The notes under the pieces: generated by a model
Database searches by the model: none
The model's input: the letters and a program-made list of their open reading frames with translations, nothing else
Told to the model about the DNA's origin: nothing
In this document: one piece after another, positions 16,504 to 25,301 of the stretch
Position numbering within the stretch: the stretch's first letter is position 1
Layout of the letters: each line of letters opens with the position of its first letter
DNA from: DAINPP01 sp963667315
GTDB lineage: Bacteria > Thermotogota > Thermotogae > MWEM01
Length of the DNA: 64,000 bases
Assembly (NCBI GenBank): GCA_963667315.1
Contig: OY763325.1
Coordinates: forward strand, 2,170,001-2,234,000
Direction: 5' to 3'
Translations under genes and position numbers: made by a program

Positions 16504-19200
16504 TTGAATAAGCCAAATTATCAAAACAATATCGCACAAATACAAAATGAAATTGATTTCAGAAAAAAAATAGCGGAGGTAATAAACAACGCCTCTGTTT
16601 CTTTGTTAAGCAAAGATGATATACCTTTGGCAATAAAAATAGAGAATATCCTGGAAAAGATCGGGAAATTGGCAGAAATAGACAGAAGCTATATTTTCCT
16701 TTATTCAAAGGATCACTCAACCATGAGTAACACGCATGAATGGGCAGCAGAAGGTATTTCAGAAGAAAAGGAAAACCTGCAGAATATTCCGACCGAATTC
16801 TTTCCCTGGTGGACTAAAAAGATTATGCATCATCAGGTCATCAATATCCTTTCCGTTGCTGACATGGGCAGCTATGCGCCTGCTGAAAAGGAAATCCTTG
16901 AGCCCCAACAGATAAAATCACTTTATGTCATCCCGCTGGCAATCGAAAATAAAATTATTGGTTTCATCGGATTTGATTCTGTCAAACAAAAGAAGAGATG
17001 GACCGAAAAAGAGATAACCTTTCTGGAAACCGTTAAAAACATTATCGAAAGTGCCATAGAAAGGGATCGTTATGAAAAAGAACTACTTGAAAACAGAAAT
17101 TATTATCAAACGCTCTTCGAGAATTCAAATGATGGGATATTTATCATAGATACTTCAGGCCAACATGTACATGTCAACCGAAAGGCTTGTGAAATGCTTG
17201 GGTATGATCAGGATGAGTTGCTCGGAAAGGGTTTCAGAGAGGTTGTCGCACCGGATCAAATAGACGATTCAGAGGAAAGATTGAGAAGCATTCTGGACGG
17301 AAATGTCCCACCTCCTTATGAAAAGATTATGCAGAAAAAAGACGGCTCTCTGCTCCCGGTGGAAATCCATCTTTCTATTATCCATGATCAAAACGGAAAT
17401 ATAGAAAGCATCCAAAGTGTCGTCAGGGATATCTCGACAAGGAAAAACTCACAGGCAAAAATAAAAGCTTTGACCTTTTTCAAAAACTCGATATTTCAGG
17501 TCATCAATGAAACCCTTACCGGAAGAAAGACACAACCACCTTTAAAAATACTTCTGGAGCTATGTTTAAAGGTCATTGAAAATAGTGATCACGGTTGGAT
17601 TTTCGAAACCTATCACGATAAGATCATTCCCGTACTTGAATCAGGGCAACGCAAAGAAGGTCTTTCATATAAAAACATTTCCAAGATTCAAAGTGTATTA
17701 CATGAAATAAAGGATGTCCAGGTTCTAAAAAGTTCACAAATCTATCTATCAACAAACATACATCGAGATACGACGTTTCTCGTCATCCCGATAAAAAAGG
17801 AAGAGAACAACGCTTTCATCTTTATGCTGAAACAATCGGAAAACAGACCCCCGTTGGAAGAATTTGAAATTGAAATCGGTGTCTTTTTAAAGAAGCACCT
17901 GGAAACGATGATGCAAAGAGTAACCCTGGAAAACAAACTGATAGAAAAGCAAAAACAATTGTCTGATCTCGCCAGTACAGACAACCTCACGGGATTTTAC
18001 AACAGAAGACGATTCACTGAGATATGTTTTTCAAGATTGAAACCCGGAACAAACTATGCCCTTCTCTACCTGGATCTTGATAAATTTAAAGAAATCAACG
18101 ACTCACTTGGACATACGATGGGTGATCTCGTTTTAAAAAAATTATCCGAGAGAATAAAAATCGTTTGTCCGCAAGATACTATTTTAAGCCGTCTCGGCGG
18201 GGATGAATTCGGAATACTAATCAAAAATACAGATAAAGATGCTCTGATAAAGTTTTCTGAAAGTCTGTTGGAAAGCATCAGAGATGATTATTTGATAGAA
18301 GGCTGGTACGGTAAAATCAAGGCCAGTATTGGAATATCCCTCTACCCAAAAGATGCCTGGGATTTTTCAACCTTATTAAAAAATGCCGATATAGCCATGT
18401 ATGAAGCAAAATTCAAAAAAAATCATATTGAGTTTTTCCATAAAAGTTATGAAGAAAAGATCAGAGAAAAACTCAATAAAAAGGCTGAGATTGAAAGAAG
18501 TCTTCTCAGAAACGGCTTTGTTCTGTATTATCAGCCAATCGTCAACGTCAATAACCGGGAAACGAAAGGTTATGAAGGATTGATCAGATGGCATCATGAA
18601 ACAAAGGGGATATTGTCACCCTATCATTTCATCCCGTTTGCCGAAAAAACCGGTTTATTGGAAAGAATCGATGAAAAAGTCAGAAACATCGCCTCATTAA
18701 AGCTATTGGAATGGCAGAAAAACAAAGAGGCTTTCACCTTGAGTGTCAACGTTTCCGCAAGGGAATTTGTGAACCCGGATTTCAGGAAAAATATCGAAAA
18801 GTTGTTATTTACATACAACTTCAACCCTGAAAAGATGATCATAGAAATAACTGAAGACACATTTCTCGACAACTTCGAATCGTGTATCGATACTATCAAA
18901 CAGCTGAAAAAACAAGGATTCAGCTTTTCGATTGATGATTTCGGGACGGGTTATTCATCGCTTTCCTACCTTCAGAAGATACCGGCTGATTTTTTAAAGA
19001 TAGACCGTGAATTTATCACAAATATTGAAAAAGAGGAGAAAAAACATATTATCGTAGAGTCTACAATAAAAGTTTCACATAAACTGGGGTTCAAAACGAT
19101 CTGCGAAGGCGTCGAAACAGAAGATGAATTTAACGTCATTAAAAATCTCGGCAGCGATTATGTTCAAGGTTATCTCTTCGGAAAGCCGCAGCCAATCTGA
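16504..19200 (+). CDS. GAF-PAS-GGDEF-EAL protein (c-di-GMP turnover)
   Basis: An 898-residue cytoplasmic sensor enzyme with no membrane segment. Order: a GAF-like domain (about 20-190), a PAS domain (about 196-316, with the DGIFIIDTSGQ start and a PAC-like VVRDIS end), a second GAF-like region (about 325-470), GGDEF (G565-F569, intact) and EAL. The EAL signature reads EGL at 691-693; the glutamate is kept, as are SVNVSAREF, EITED, SIDDFGTGYSSL, LKIDREF and CEGVE, so phosphodiesterase activity is likely. The RxxD inhibitory site expected before GGDEF is missing (PQDT), so product inhibition of synthesis may be lost. The start is a TTG with GGAGG nine bases upstream. Its stop overlaps the next possible start by one base. 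Confidence 0.92.
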   Translation: MNKPNYQNNIAQIQNEIDFRKKIAEVINNASVSLLSKDDIPLAIKIENILEKIGKLAEIDRSYIFLYSKDHSTMSNTHEWAAEGISEEKENLQNIPTEFFPWWTKKIMHHQVINILSVADMGSYAPAEKEILEPQQIKSLYVIPLAIENKIIGFIGFDSVKQKKRWTEKEITFLETVKNIIESAIERDRYEKELLENRNYYQTLFENSNDGIFIIDTSGQHVHVNRKACEMLGYDQDELLGKGFREVVAPDQIDDSEERLRSILDGNVPPPYEKIMQKKDGSLLPVEIHLSIIHDQNGNIESIQSVVRDISTRKNSQAKIKALTFFKNSIFQVINETLTGRKTQPPLKILLELCLKVIENSDHGWIFETYHDKIIPVLESGQRKEGLSYKNISKIQSVLHEIKDVQVLKSSQIYLSTNIHRDTTFLVIPIKKEENNAFIFMLKQSENRPPLEEFEIEIGVFLKKHLETMMQRVTLENKLIEKQKQLSDLASTDNLTGFYNRRRFTEICFSRLKPGTNYALLYLDLDKFKEINDSLGHTMGDLVLKKLSERIKIVCPQDTILSRLGGDEFGILIKNTDKDALIKFSESLLESIRDDYLIEGWYGKIKASIGISLYPKDAWDFSTLLKNADIAMYEAKFKKNHIEFFHKSYEEKIREKLNKKAEIERSLLRNGFVLYYQPIVNVNNRETKGYEGLIRWHHETKGILSPYHFIPFAEKTGLLERIDEKVRNIASLKLLEWQKNKEAFTLSVNVSAREFVNPDFRKNIEKLLFTYNFNPEKMIIEITEDTFLDNFESCIDTIKQLKKQGFSFSIDDFGTGYSSLSYLQKIPADFLKIDREFITNIEKEEKKHIIVESTIKVSHKLGFKTICEGVETEDEFNVIKNLGSDYVQGYLFGKPQPI

Positions 19201-19229
19201 TGCTGTCAGTTTCTAACGGAGAAAACCAA

Positions 19230-19991
19230 ATGGCTCTACTTAAAACTATCGTATCTGACTACATCAAAATTCTCAAAAAAAATCTGATCGGCATCTATCT
19301 CCACGGCTCATTGGCAATGAATGGCTTCAATCACAAGATTAGCGATATTGATTTCCTCGTTGTCATCAATGATCCCATCATAAAAGAAACGAAATCAGAA
19401 CTGATAAATACACTTGTTCAATTGGATCATCTCGCGCCGGAAAAGGGCTTTGAGATGAGCGTTCTTCTCCTGAAGGACACAATGAACTTCACCTATCCCA
19501 CACCCTTTCAACTCCATTACAGTTCCGATCATAAGGAAAAGTTCATCAAACAGGGGGAATTGTGCGAAGGGGGGACAGATCCAGATCTTGCCGCACATAT
19601 CAGGGTCCTGAATCACAGGGGAAAATGTCTTTACGGCAAGGCCATTCACGCTGTTTTTGGCAGAGTCCCGGAAAAGGATTATCTAAACGCCATTCTTTAT
19701 GATGTAGAAGATGCCAAAACAATGCTAAGCAAAGAACCGACGTATTTCGTCCTGAATCTGTGCAGAACCCTTTATTATCTTGAAGAAGGGCTCATCGGCT
19801 CAAAGTTGGAAGGCGGAAATTGGGCATTGGAAAATGTTCCCAAACGCTACCGGCCAATTGTGCAAAAAGCGATGGATGAATATCGCACAGGAGAAAAATA
19901 CACATTGGATAACATCGAATCCCTTTCCATGTTTGTGAACGAATTGCTCTCAAAGATCAGAGATATTATCATTCGAAAGCCTTACATTTAA
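19230..19991 (+). CDS. Nucleotidyltransferase, aminoglycoside adenylyltransferase-like
   Basis: A 253-residue protein. The segment GIYLHGSLAMNGFNHKISDID carries the nucleotidyltransferase signature GS plus a DxD pair that binds magnesium and ATP. The rest, with the late NLCRTLYYLEEG helix, resembles the C-terminal helical domain of ANT(3'')/ANT(9) enzymes (DUF4111). These modify aminoglycosides with AMP, but chromosomal relatives often have no known substrate, so resistance is not implied. I chose the ATG at 19230, which has CGGAG at normal spacing; an in-frame ATG at 19200 overlaps the stop of the upstream gene and is an alternative. Confidence 0.7.
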   Translation: MALLKTIVSDYIKILKKNLIGIYLHGSLAMNGFNHKISDIDFLVVINDPIIKETKSELINTLVQLDHLAPEKGFEMSVLLLKDTMNFTYPTPFQLHYSSDHKEKFIKQGELCEGGTDPDLAAHIRVLNHRGKCLYGKAIHAVFGRVPEKDYLNAILYDVEDAKTMLSKEPTYFVLNLCRTLYYLEEGLIGSKLEGGNWALENVPKRYRPIVQKAMDEYRTGEKYTLDNIESLSMFVNELLSKIRDIIIRKPYI

Positions 19992-20037
19992 GGGGCCAAA
20001 ACAAACCGTATGATTCACTTTTAGTCGTTTGCCCCTT
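19990..20037. terminator. Possible bidirectional terminator between convergent genes
   Basis: AAGGGGC (19990-19996) and GCCCCTT (20031-20037) pair, with further AAA/TTT pairing inside, to give an imperfect stem with a long loop between the ends of two convergent genes. T-runs are short, so its strength is uncertain. Confidence 0.35.
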
Positions 20038-21560
20038 TACTGGATCCTGATAAAAATACCCGTTCCCTCTTCTTCGAGTAAATCCACTTCTATTTTTTCT
20101 GCCAGCCCCTCTTTCCCCAAAATAAACGTGCAGTTTGCAACCTCTCCAAGATACAATTCATCCCAATAAAGATTAAAAGTATCCCTGTTGAGATGTCTGA
20201 ACGTCATTATCGCTTCATCAGGTCCGATCTTTAAGAACAGATTATCTCCTTCATTGTAAACGTCTATCTCCCCATACAAAGCATTAAAATATTTCCCCGT
20301 ATAGATTTCAGGATTCATGGACGGATACGATTTATTATCCGCGATCTCTTCGTTCAATTCTGCTGAAAGAACGGTTTGAACTTCCTTTAAGGCAAGCTGG
20401 CGTGGGGGATTCCCGGTAATCATATCCAGAAAATCTTTTACCAGATTATCCGGCAGGTTTATCCCTCCCATATTCGCCATGATAACGATTCCGACAGCCA
20501 TTTTCGGAAAAAAGGCCACCATCGTCTTCGAGCCCATCGTGCTCCCGTTATGCCAGATCATGAGCTGATCCCCAACTGTCTCATAAACCCAGCCCTGACA
20601 ATAAGCGACATATTTACCATATCTATCCGAATAAATAGAAGTTGCCGGTTGATAAAGGATATCCAGTGCATGTGACGCTATCAATTGCTTCCCTTGCACT
20701 GCACCACCATTTACATGAAATCCTACCCATTTCAGCATATCATTCAAACTGGCATCAATCCCACCTGCAGGTGCATAGTTATAAGACCATTTAAACCCTT
20801 TTGATTCGGGATCAAGGGATTTCAGCAGTATCTCATTGTTTTCCTCACCGGAAACAACTTCATAAACATAGGTCATCGTCCTGTTTGCATTTAATAAGTA
20901 TTTGTCATAACTGATGGTTGTATCTTTCATGCCAAGCGGATCAAAAATTTCTTGCTGAAGCGCAGCTTCAAATGATAACCCATTCATATTTTCTATTATT
21001 TTCTGAGCAACCAGAAAAAGAGAATTGACATAGGTATAATCACTTCTAAACGTTTTCACGGGTTTTATATCCTTCAAATGCTTCAGTATATATTCCGCAT
21101 CAAATCCCATCATCTGTGTCAAATCACCTGAATAAGGTGCCATCCCACTATGCTGTGCCATAATGTCTCTGAGTTCCATCTTTGCAGTCACGTATGGATC
21201 GTACATCTCAAATTCAGGATAATGGTCCCGAACCTTGTCTGTCCAGCTCATCAACCCCTTTTGTTCAGCAATAGCGAACATCATGGAAGTGAACGCCTTT
21301 GAAGTCGAACCAATCTGAAAAGTCGTCTCAAATTCGACAGGGTCTTTCTCCTCATGTGTTCTGTAACCGAAAACCTCTTTAAATATCACCTGCTCACCTT
21401 GTACAATCCCTATCGCCATACCGGGAACCCCCCACATCTGCTGTACTTTGGAAGCATATTCTCCGAATTGACGGGTTATCTGTTCAATATCTAACGTCAC
21501 ATCCGAAAAAGAGATCGTGATCAACATCAAGAACAACGTAAAGATAATCTTTTTTTTCAT
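20037..21560 (-). CDS. Secreted beta-lactamase-family serine hydrolase with DUF3471-like C-terminus
   Basis: A 507-residue exported protein. The signal peptide is MKKKIIFTLFLMLITISFS. The penicillin-binding-protein/class C beta-lactamase fold shows GSTSKAFTSM (SxxK, nucleophile serine), YTYVNS (YxN) and a later HNGSTMGSKT block (HxG-like). The last 100 residues, starting YTGKYFNALYGEIDV, form a lipocalin-like domain of the DUF3471 kind. Such proteins are esterases, D-aminopeptidases or peptidoglycan enzymes; the substrate cannot be told. I chose the ATG at 21560, preceded by TTGGAGGG, over an upstream ATG that would add 31 residues and hide the signal peptide. The gene is monocistronic. Confidence 0.85.
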   Translation of the reverse strand: MKKKIIFTLFLMLITISFSDVTLDIEQITRQFGEYASKVQQMWGVPGMAIGIVQGEQVIFKEVFGYRTHEEKDPVEFETTFQIGSTSKAFTSMMFAIAEQKGLMSWTDKVRDHYPEFEMYDPYVTAKMELRDIMAQHSGMAPYSGDLTQMMGFDAEYILKHLKDIKPVKTFRSDYTYVNSLFLVAQKIIENMNGLSFEAALQQEIFDPLGMKDTTISYDKYLLNANRTMTYVYEVVSGEENNEILLKSLDPESKGFKWSYNYAPAGGIDASLNDMLKWVGFHVNGGAVQGKQLIASHALDILYQPATSIYSDRYGKYVAYCQGWVYETVGDQLMIWHNGSTMGSKTMVAFFPKMAVGIVIMANMGGINLPDNLVKDFLDMITGNPPRQLALKEVQTVLSAELNEEIADNKSYPSMNPEIYTGKYFNALYGEIDVYNEGDNLFLKIGPDEAIMTFRHLNRDTFNLYWDELYLGEVANCTFILGKEGLAEKIEVDLLEEEGTGIFIRIQ

Positions 21561-21617
21561 GGTTTTCCCTCCAATATGCGCATATTTTATTCTATCACAT
21601 AAACATAGCCGCCAATA

Positions 21618-21648
21618 AAGAAAAGACAGTAAAAAACCGTCTTTTCTT
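21618..21648 (-). terminator. Possible terminator downstream of the binding-protein gene
   Basis: AAGAAAAGAC (21618-21627) and GTCTTTTCTT (21639-21648) form a 10-bp AT-rich stem with an 11-nt loop, about 150 bp past the end of the leftward gene at 21796. The minus-strand sequence continues TATTGG. Its low GC content makes it a modest terminator at best. Confidence 0.35.
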
Positions 21649-21795
21649 ATCAACGCAAAAGTATTCTAAACACTATTTTTTTAAGGCTATTCCTTGCTAT
21701 ACCGCTACTATCCAATCATTGAATATATACGGAAATCCCCAAATCACATTTTGAATTATTTACCGCCCTTTAAAAGCATTTCTTTCCTTTTCACT

Positions 21796-22557
21796 TCATT
21801 CAACGATAGTAAATTCCGGGAGCGGAGAATCAGGATACCACTTCTGATAAATTTCCGCAAACTTACCATCGGTATACAGTCCTTCAAGTGTATCTCTCCA
21901 GCTTAAAAATGCCTCTTCATTAAAATCTTTTGAGAAAGTAATGTAAAGATTTACATCCTTGACGATAAAAGCCTGTTCAAAATCATCCGGGTCGAGCCCG
22001 CTGTTTCGGCATGTATTGGCAAACGATACGGGAGAATCAATAACGGCATCAACACGTCCGGTCTGTAATTTCTTAACGTTGTTTCGACTGTCCGTATTGC
22101 TGTCTATATTTTCAAATCCCTGAGAAATCAGATATTGTTCACGCGCATCTTCACGATAGGTGCCTATCCTTTTCAATCCTTTTGCATCATCCAACGAGTT
22201 GATGACCACACCGGAATCCTTTTTCACATAAAAAGCCCAAATCTCTCTGAGTACAGGTCCAGCCCATTTAAACATGTCTCTTCTTTCATCTGTCAAAGTG
22301 GTCGAAAAAAGGATCACATTATCCTTCATTTGAAGTTCATTGTAGCCCCTTGCCCACGGGACCTCTTTTATCTCGGTTGTATCACCGAGTCTGTTCTGAA
22401 TCTCCCGGACAATATCGACAGACGAACCGGTAAGCTTTCCACTCTCATCAAGAAATTGCGATTTTCCGATAAGCTCGGTATAAATCACATATTCAGAGGC
22501 AGATACAATTGAAAGAACAAACAACATCGCCAACATAAACAATGGGAACTTCTTCAT
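21796..22557 (-). CDS. Periplasmic binding protein, family 3 (amino-acid type)
   Basis: A 253-residue secreted protein with a signal peptide (MKKFPLFMLAMLFVLSIVSA). The pattern LTGSSVDIVREIQNRLG, EVPWARGYNEL and KLQTGRVDAVIDSPVSF is that of family 3 solute-binding proteins, which bind amino acids or other small charged solutes. No permease or ATPase gene is adjacent, so it may work with a transporter encoded elsewhere or act as a stand-alone sensor-type binding protein. AGAAGGTGAG precedes the ATG. It is transcribed leftward, divergent from the acyltransferase gene at 22848, with 290 bp between the two. Confidence 0.85.
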   Translation of the reverse strand: MKKFPLFMLAMLFVLSIVSASEYVIYTELIGKSQFLDESGKLTGSSVDIVREIQNRLGDTTEIKEVPWARGYNELQMKDNVILFSTTLTDERRDMFKWAGPVLREIWAFYVKKDSGVVINSLDDAKGLKRIGTYREDAREQYLISQGFENIDSNTDSRNNVKKLQTGRVDAVIDSPVSFANTCRNSGLDPDDFEQAFIVKDVNLYITFSKDFNEEAFLSWRDTLEGLYTDGKFAEIYQKWYPDSPLPEFTIVE

Positions 22558-22685
22558 ATTCTCACCTTCTTATTTGATTAATTTCTTACAATATTATTGT
22601 ATCAAAAATACATTATATTTATATAAACCTATCAGTAACTTTTTTATTTCTTTTTCTAAGCTTTCCCAAACGTTGTATGGAAACC

Positions 22686-22714
22686 TTGACAAAATTCAAT
22701 TTTTCATATAAAAT
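22686..22714 (+). promoter_or_regulatory. Promoter of the acyltransferase-patatin operon
   Basis: A consensus -35 TTGACA (22686-22691) and a near-consensus -10 TAAAAT (22709-22714) are separated by 17 bp. Transcription should begin near 22721, leaving a leader of about 125 nt before the ATG at 22848. Confidence 0.6.
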
Positions 22715-22720
22715 ACTTAT

Positions 22721-22744
22721 AGTTAATGACTCCCCTCATTAACT
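22721..22744. promoter_or_regulatory. Inverted repeat at the expected transcription start
   Basis: AGTTAATGA (22721-22729) and TCATTAACT (22736-22744) are perfect 9-bp arms around CTCCCC. Lying at about +1 of the promoter at 22686-22714, this could be a repressor site or a 5' mRNA hairpin. No regulator gene is next to it. Confidence 0.5.
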
Positions 22745-22847
22745 AAACAACGTTAATTTTCTTTAAGCAAAACATCTGAAAAAAGTTTTATTTAAGGTAA
22801 TTGTTTCGCGATATTTAAAATATGTACAATTATAATAGAGGAGAATT

Positions 22848-23966
22848 ATGAATAAAGAGAATAAATTACAGTATTTATCTGTATTCAAGGGCTTTTCAAT
22901 CGCATTCGTCATCATCGGTCATGCGATGCTGTTACAATTGCCGAACCTTCATGAAAAATGGGAGATAACGCTCTATGCAATACTTGCAAAGATATTCATT
23001 CCATGCGTTTTTGGATTCTTTTATCTCTCCGGCTTTTCACAAGGACTCAGTAGAAAGAGAACCAACAAAAAAAAGTCAAAAAAGAGAGTCAAAAAACTGT
23101 TTTTTGCATACGCCTTCTGGGCAACGGTCTGTTGGGCATGCTTCCAGCTTCTCGGTGATGATTACAATCAGGTCAATAACATTCGAGAGATGACGAATTC
23201 TATGCCACTCCTCTTTAATTATACCTTCTTCGTGTTCAGTTTTTCAGGTTCCTGGCAATACTATTTCATATGGATATTCTTATTCTACACTTATATGCTG
23301 CATCATTTTAAAGATTTTACACTTAAGCAGTTGAAAAAAGTTTTAATTATCGTTTCCTCGATAGAAATCGGTATCGTTCTCTTCATAACACTGTATCTGT
23401 GGATCGCCGAACCATCGGATACCGCCTTGAAATGGCTGAGTATCCTTGCATACGGAAATCCACTGACCTGGGCGATCCCATATTTCGGCGGTTATTTTAA
23501 CGGTGCCAAAAAGAATGAAAAAATCATTTCGGATAAAAAACCCGTCTTCGCACTCGCATTAGTCGCCATCTTTATGATCTCCATACTGGAATTTCTTTAC
23601 CTGACAGATAAATGGCAGGCGTTTTATGTGATTGATCATTTCACCTTCTTTTCACTGCTGAATTCAATACTCATGCTGACGGTTTATGATTTCATCGCAA
23701 GAAATATTCAGAAATTCACAGAAACAAGCACATCAGGAAACAATGTGCTGTCGACATTTGGGGTATATTCACTTATCCCGTTTTTTATTCATATGCCTTT
23801 TCAATGGTTCCTTTTTCAGCTAACGGAAAAAATCACACAGACATCGTTCAACCCGTTGTTAGCTACTCTCATCATATCTCTTTACGGATTGGTCCTCTCA
23901 TATCTTTCGATTATTCTGATCAATAAGCTTCCAAATAAATACAAAAAGTTTTTGATGGGGATATAG
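22848..23966 (+). CDS. Acyltransferase-3 family membrane protein
   Basis: A 372-residue integral membrane protein with about ten hydrophobic segments. The N-terminal YLSVFKGFSIAFVIIGHAML carries the conserved histidine of the acyltransferase 3 fold (OafA/NodX type), which O-acylates sugars of envelope or exported polysaccharides. A basic loop around residues 66-82 (RKRTNKKKSKKRVKK) should face the cytoplasm. AGAGGAG precedes the ATG. The gene is followed after 44 bp by a patatin-like gene on the same strand, so both are probably expressed from the promoter at 22686. The acylated substrate is unknown. Confidence 0.85.
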   Translation: MNKENKLQYLSVFKGFSIAFVIIGHAMLLQLPNLHEKWEITLYAILAKIFIPCVFGFFYLSGFSQGLSRKRTNKKKSKKRVKKLFFAYAFWATVCWACFQLLGDDYNQVNNIREMTNSMPLLFNYTFFVFSFSGSWQYYFIWIFLFYTYMLHHFKDFTLKQLKKVLIIVSSIEIGIVLFITLYLWIAEPSDTALKWLSILAYGNPLTWAIPYFGGYFNGAKKNEKIISDKKPVFALALVAIFMISILEFLYLTDKWQAFYVIDHFTFFSLLNSILMLTVYDFIARNIQKFTETSTSGNNVLSTFGVYSLIPFFIHMPFQWFLFQLTEKITQTSFNPLLATLIISLYGLVLSYLSIILINKLPNKYKKFLMGI

Positions 23967-24010
23967 AATGATATACTTAATCTGAAAACCATTCAGGAGG
24001 TGGTATTTGG

Positions 24011-25258
24011 ATGTACGGACTTGTTTTGGAAGGTGGTGGCGCAAAAGGCAGTTATGAAATCGGCGTCTTCAAAGCCATTCAGGAACTTGAACTCGATATA
24101 AAAACCGTCACCGGCACCTCTGTCGGCGCACTCAACGGTGCCTTTTTTGCTCAAAGAAAATTTAAAGAGGCGTATGATCTCTGGTTCAATATGGACAACG
24201 GTTTGGTCCTTAAAACGGATACCGACACCTATAAAGAACTCATCAACTTTGACCTTAAACTCACAAATATCAAGAAATACTACTCGTACTTCACGAAGCT
24301 CATTTTTGACGGGGGACTGGATATTTCTCCGCTAAAGGATCTCATCCATAAATATGTCGATGAAGAAACCATAAGAAATTCGGATATCGGGTTTGGACTG
24401 GTAACCGTTTCTCTGACAGAGATGAAGCCGCTGGAAGTATTCATTGAAGACATCCCGAAAGGTAAAATCCACGATTATCTCCTTGCTTCCGCTTATTTGC
24501 CCGGATTTAAACAGGAAAAGCTTTCCGGAGAGCGGTTCATAGATGGTGGATTTCACGACAATACGCCCATCAACCTGATCAGCAGAAAAGGGTTCAAAGA
24601 TATCATTGTCGTCCGTTTAAAGGCCGTTGGGGTTTCTCAAAAACCAAAGAATAAAAACCTGAATCTCATCGAAATATGCCCTTCTGAAGAACTCGGCTCT
24701 ATATTGGATTTTAGTAAAGAGACTGCCAGAAAAAACATCAAAACAGGCTATTACGATGCGATGCGAACGCTTTCCGATGATATTGAGGGATTCAGATACT
24801 GTTTGAAGAATGTACCGGACGATTCATATTTTGAACACTATCTGATGAAACTATCCGACGAGGTAATTGAACAGCTGGCAAATGAATTATCGGTCAAAAT
24901 GAACCATCCGAAAAGAACACTGTATGAAAAAATCGTTCCGGAACTTGCAGTGCTTTGCGATTTAAAAGATTATGATTCGTACCGGTGTATCTTCATAAAG
25001 ATGGCTGAAATGCTCGCAGAATATTACAGGATTGACAGACAGAAATTTTATGATTTTGACGAGCTAAACACCCTGATTCACAAAAGATACATGACAGAAA
25101 ACGAGACGACCGGTATCATTCCAAAAAACTGGAAATACGATCCCGAATTGTTCGATAGCCTGCCGGAGATGATCAAGAGCCAGCCGATCTTTAAAAAGGC
25201 CTTCAAGATACCAATATTAATCAAATTACTCGGGATCAGCGACGATCTTGTCTTATAA
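24011..25258 (+). CDS. Patatin-like phospholipase
   Basis: A 415-residue protein without a signal peptide. The N-terminal patatin domain has the oxyanion motif GGGAKGS (residues 8-14), the nucleophile motif GTSVG with S37, and DGG with D178, which complete the Ser-Asp dyad, so lipid acyl hydrolase activity is expected. The C-terminal 200 residues are helical and charged and I do not recognise them. CAGGAGGTGG precedes the ATG. It is the second gene after the acyltransferase and is followed at once by a strong hairpin terminator. Pairing an acyltransferase with a lipid hydrolase suggests membrane or glycolipid remodelling. Confidence 0.9.
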   Translation: MYGLVLEGGGAKGSYEIGVFKAIQELELDIKTVTGTSVGALNGAFFAQRKFKEAYDLWFNMDNGLVLKTDTDTYKELINFDLKLTNIKKYYSYFTKLIFDGGLDISPLKDLIHKYVDEETIRNSDIGFGLVTVSLTEMKPLEVFIEDIPKGKIHDYLLASAYLPGFKQEKLSGERFIDGGFHDNTPINLISRKGFKDIIVVRLKAVGVSQKPKNKNLNLIEICPSEELGSILDFSKETARKNIKTGYYDAMRTLSDDIEGFRYCLKNVPDDSYFEHYLMKLSDEVIEQLANELSVKMNHPKRTLYEKIVPELAVLCDLKDYDSYRCIFIKMAEMLAEYYRIDRQKFYDFDELNTLIHKRYMTENETTGIIPKNWKYDPELFDSLPEMIKSQPIFKKAFKIPILIKLLGISDDLVL

Positions 25259-25260
25259 AT

Positions 25261-25290
25261 AAAACCCGATTTGAAAAAATCGGGTTTTTT
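25261..25290. terminator. Bidirectional intrinsic terminator
   Basis: AAAACCCGATTT (25261-25272) and AAATCGGGTTTT (25277-25288) form a 12-bp stem with a GAAA loop, followed by T residues. It ends the rightward patatin gene and, through the A-run on its left arm, also the leftward gene ending at 25302. Confidence 0.9.
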
Positions 25291-25301
25291 GATAGTTTAA
25301 T

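Noticed and set aside
19230..19991. Acquired aminoglycoside-resistance gene
   Set aside because: The nucleotidyltransferase motif is present, but there are no mobile-element signals and composition matches the neighbours; chromosomal homologues often have other or unknown substrates.
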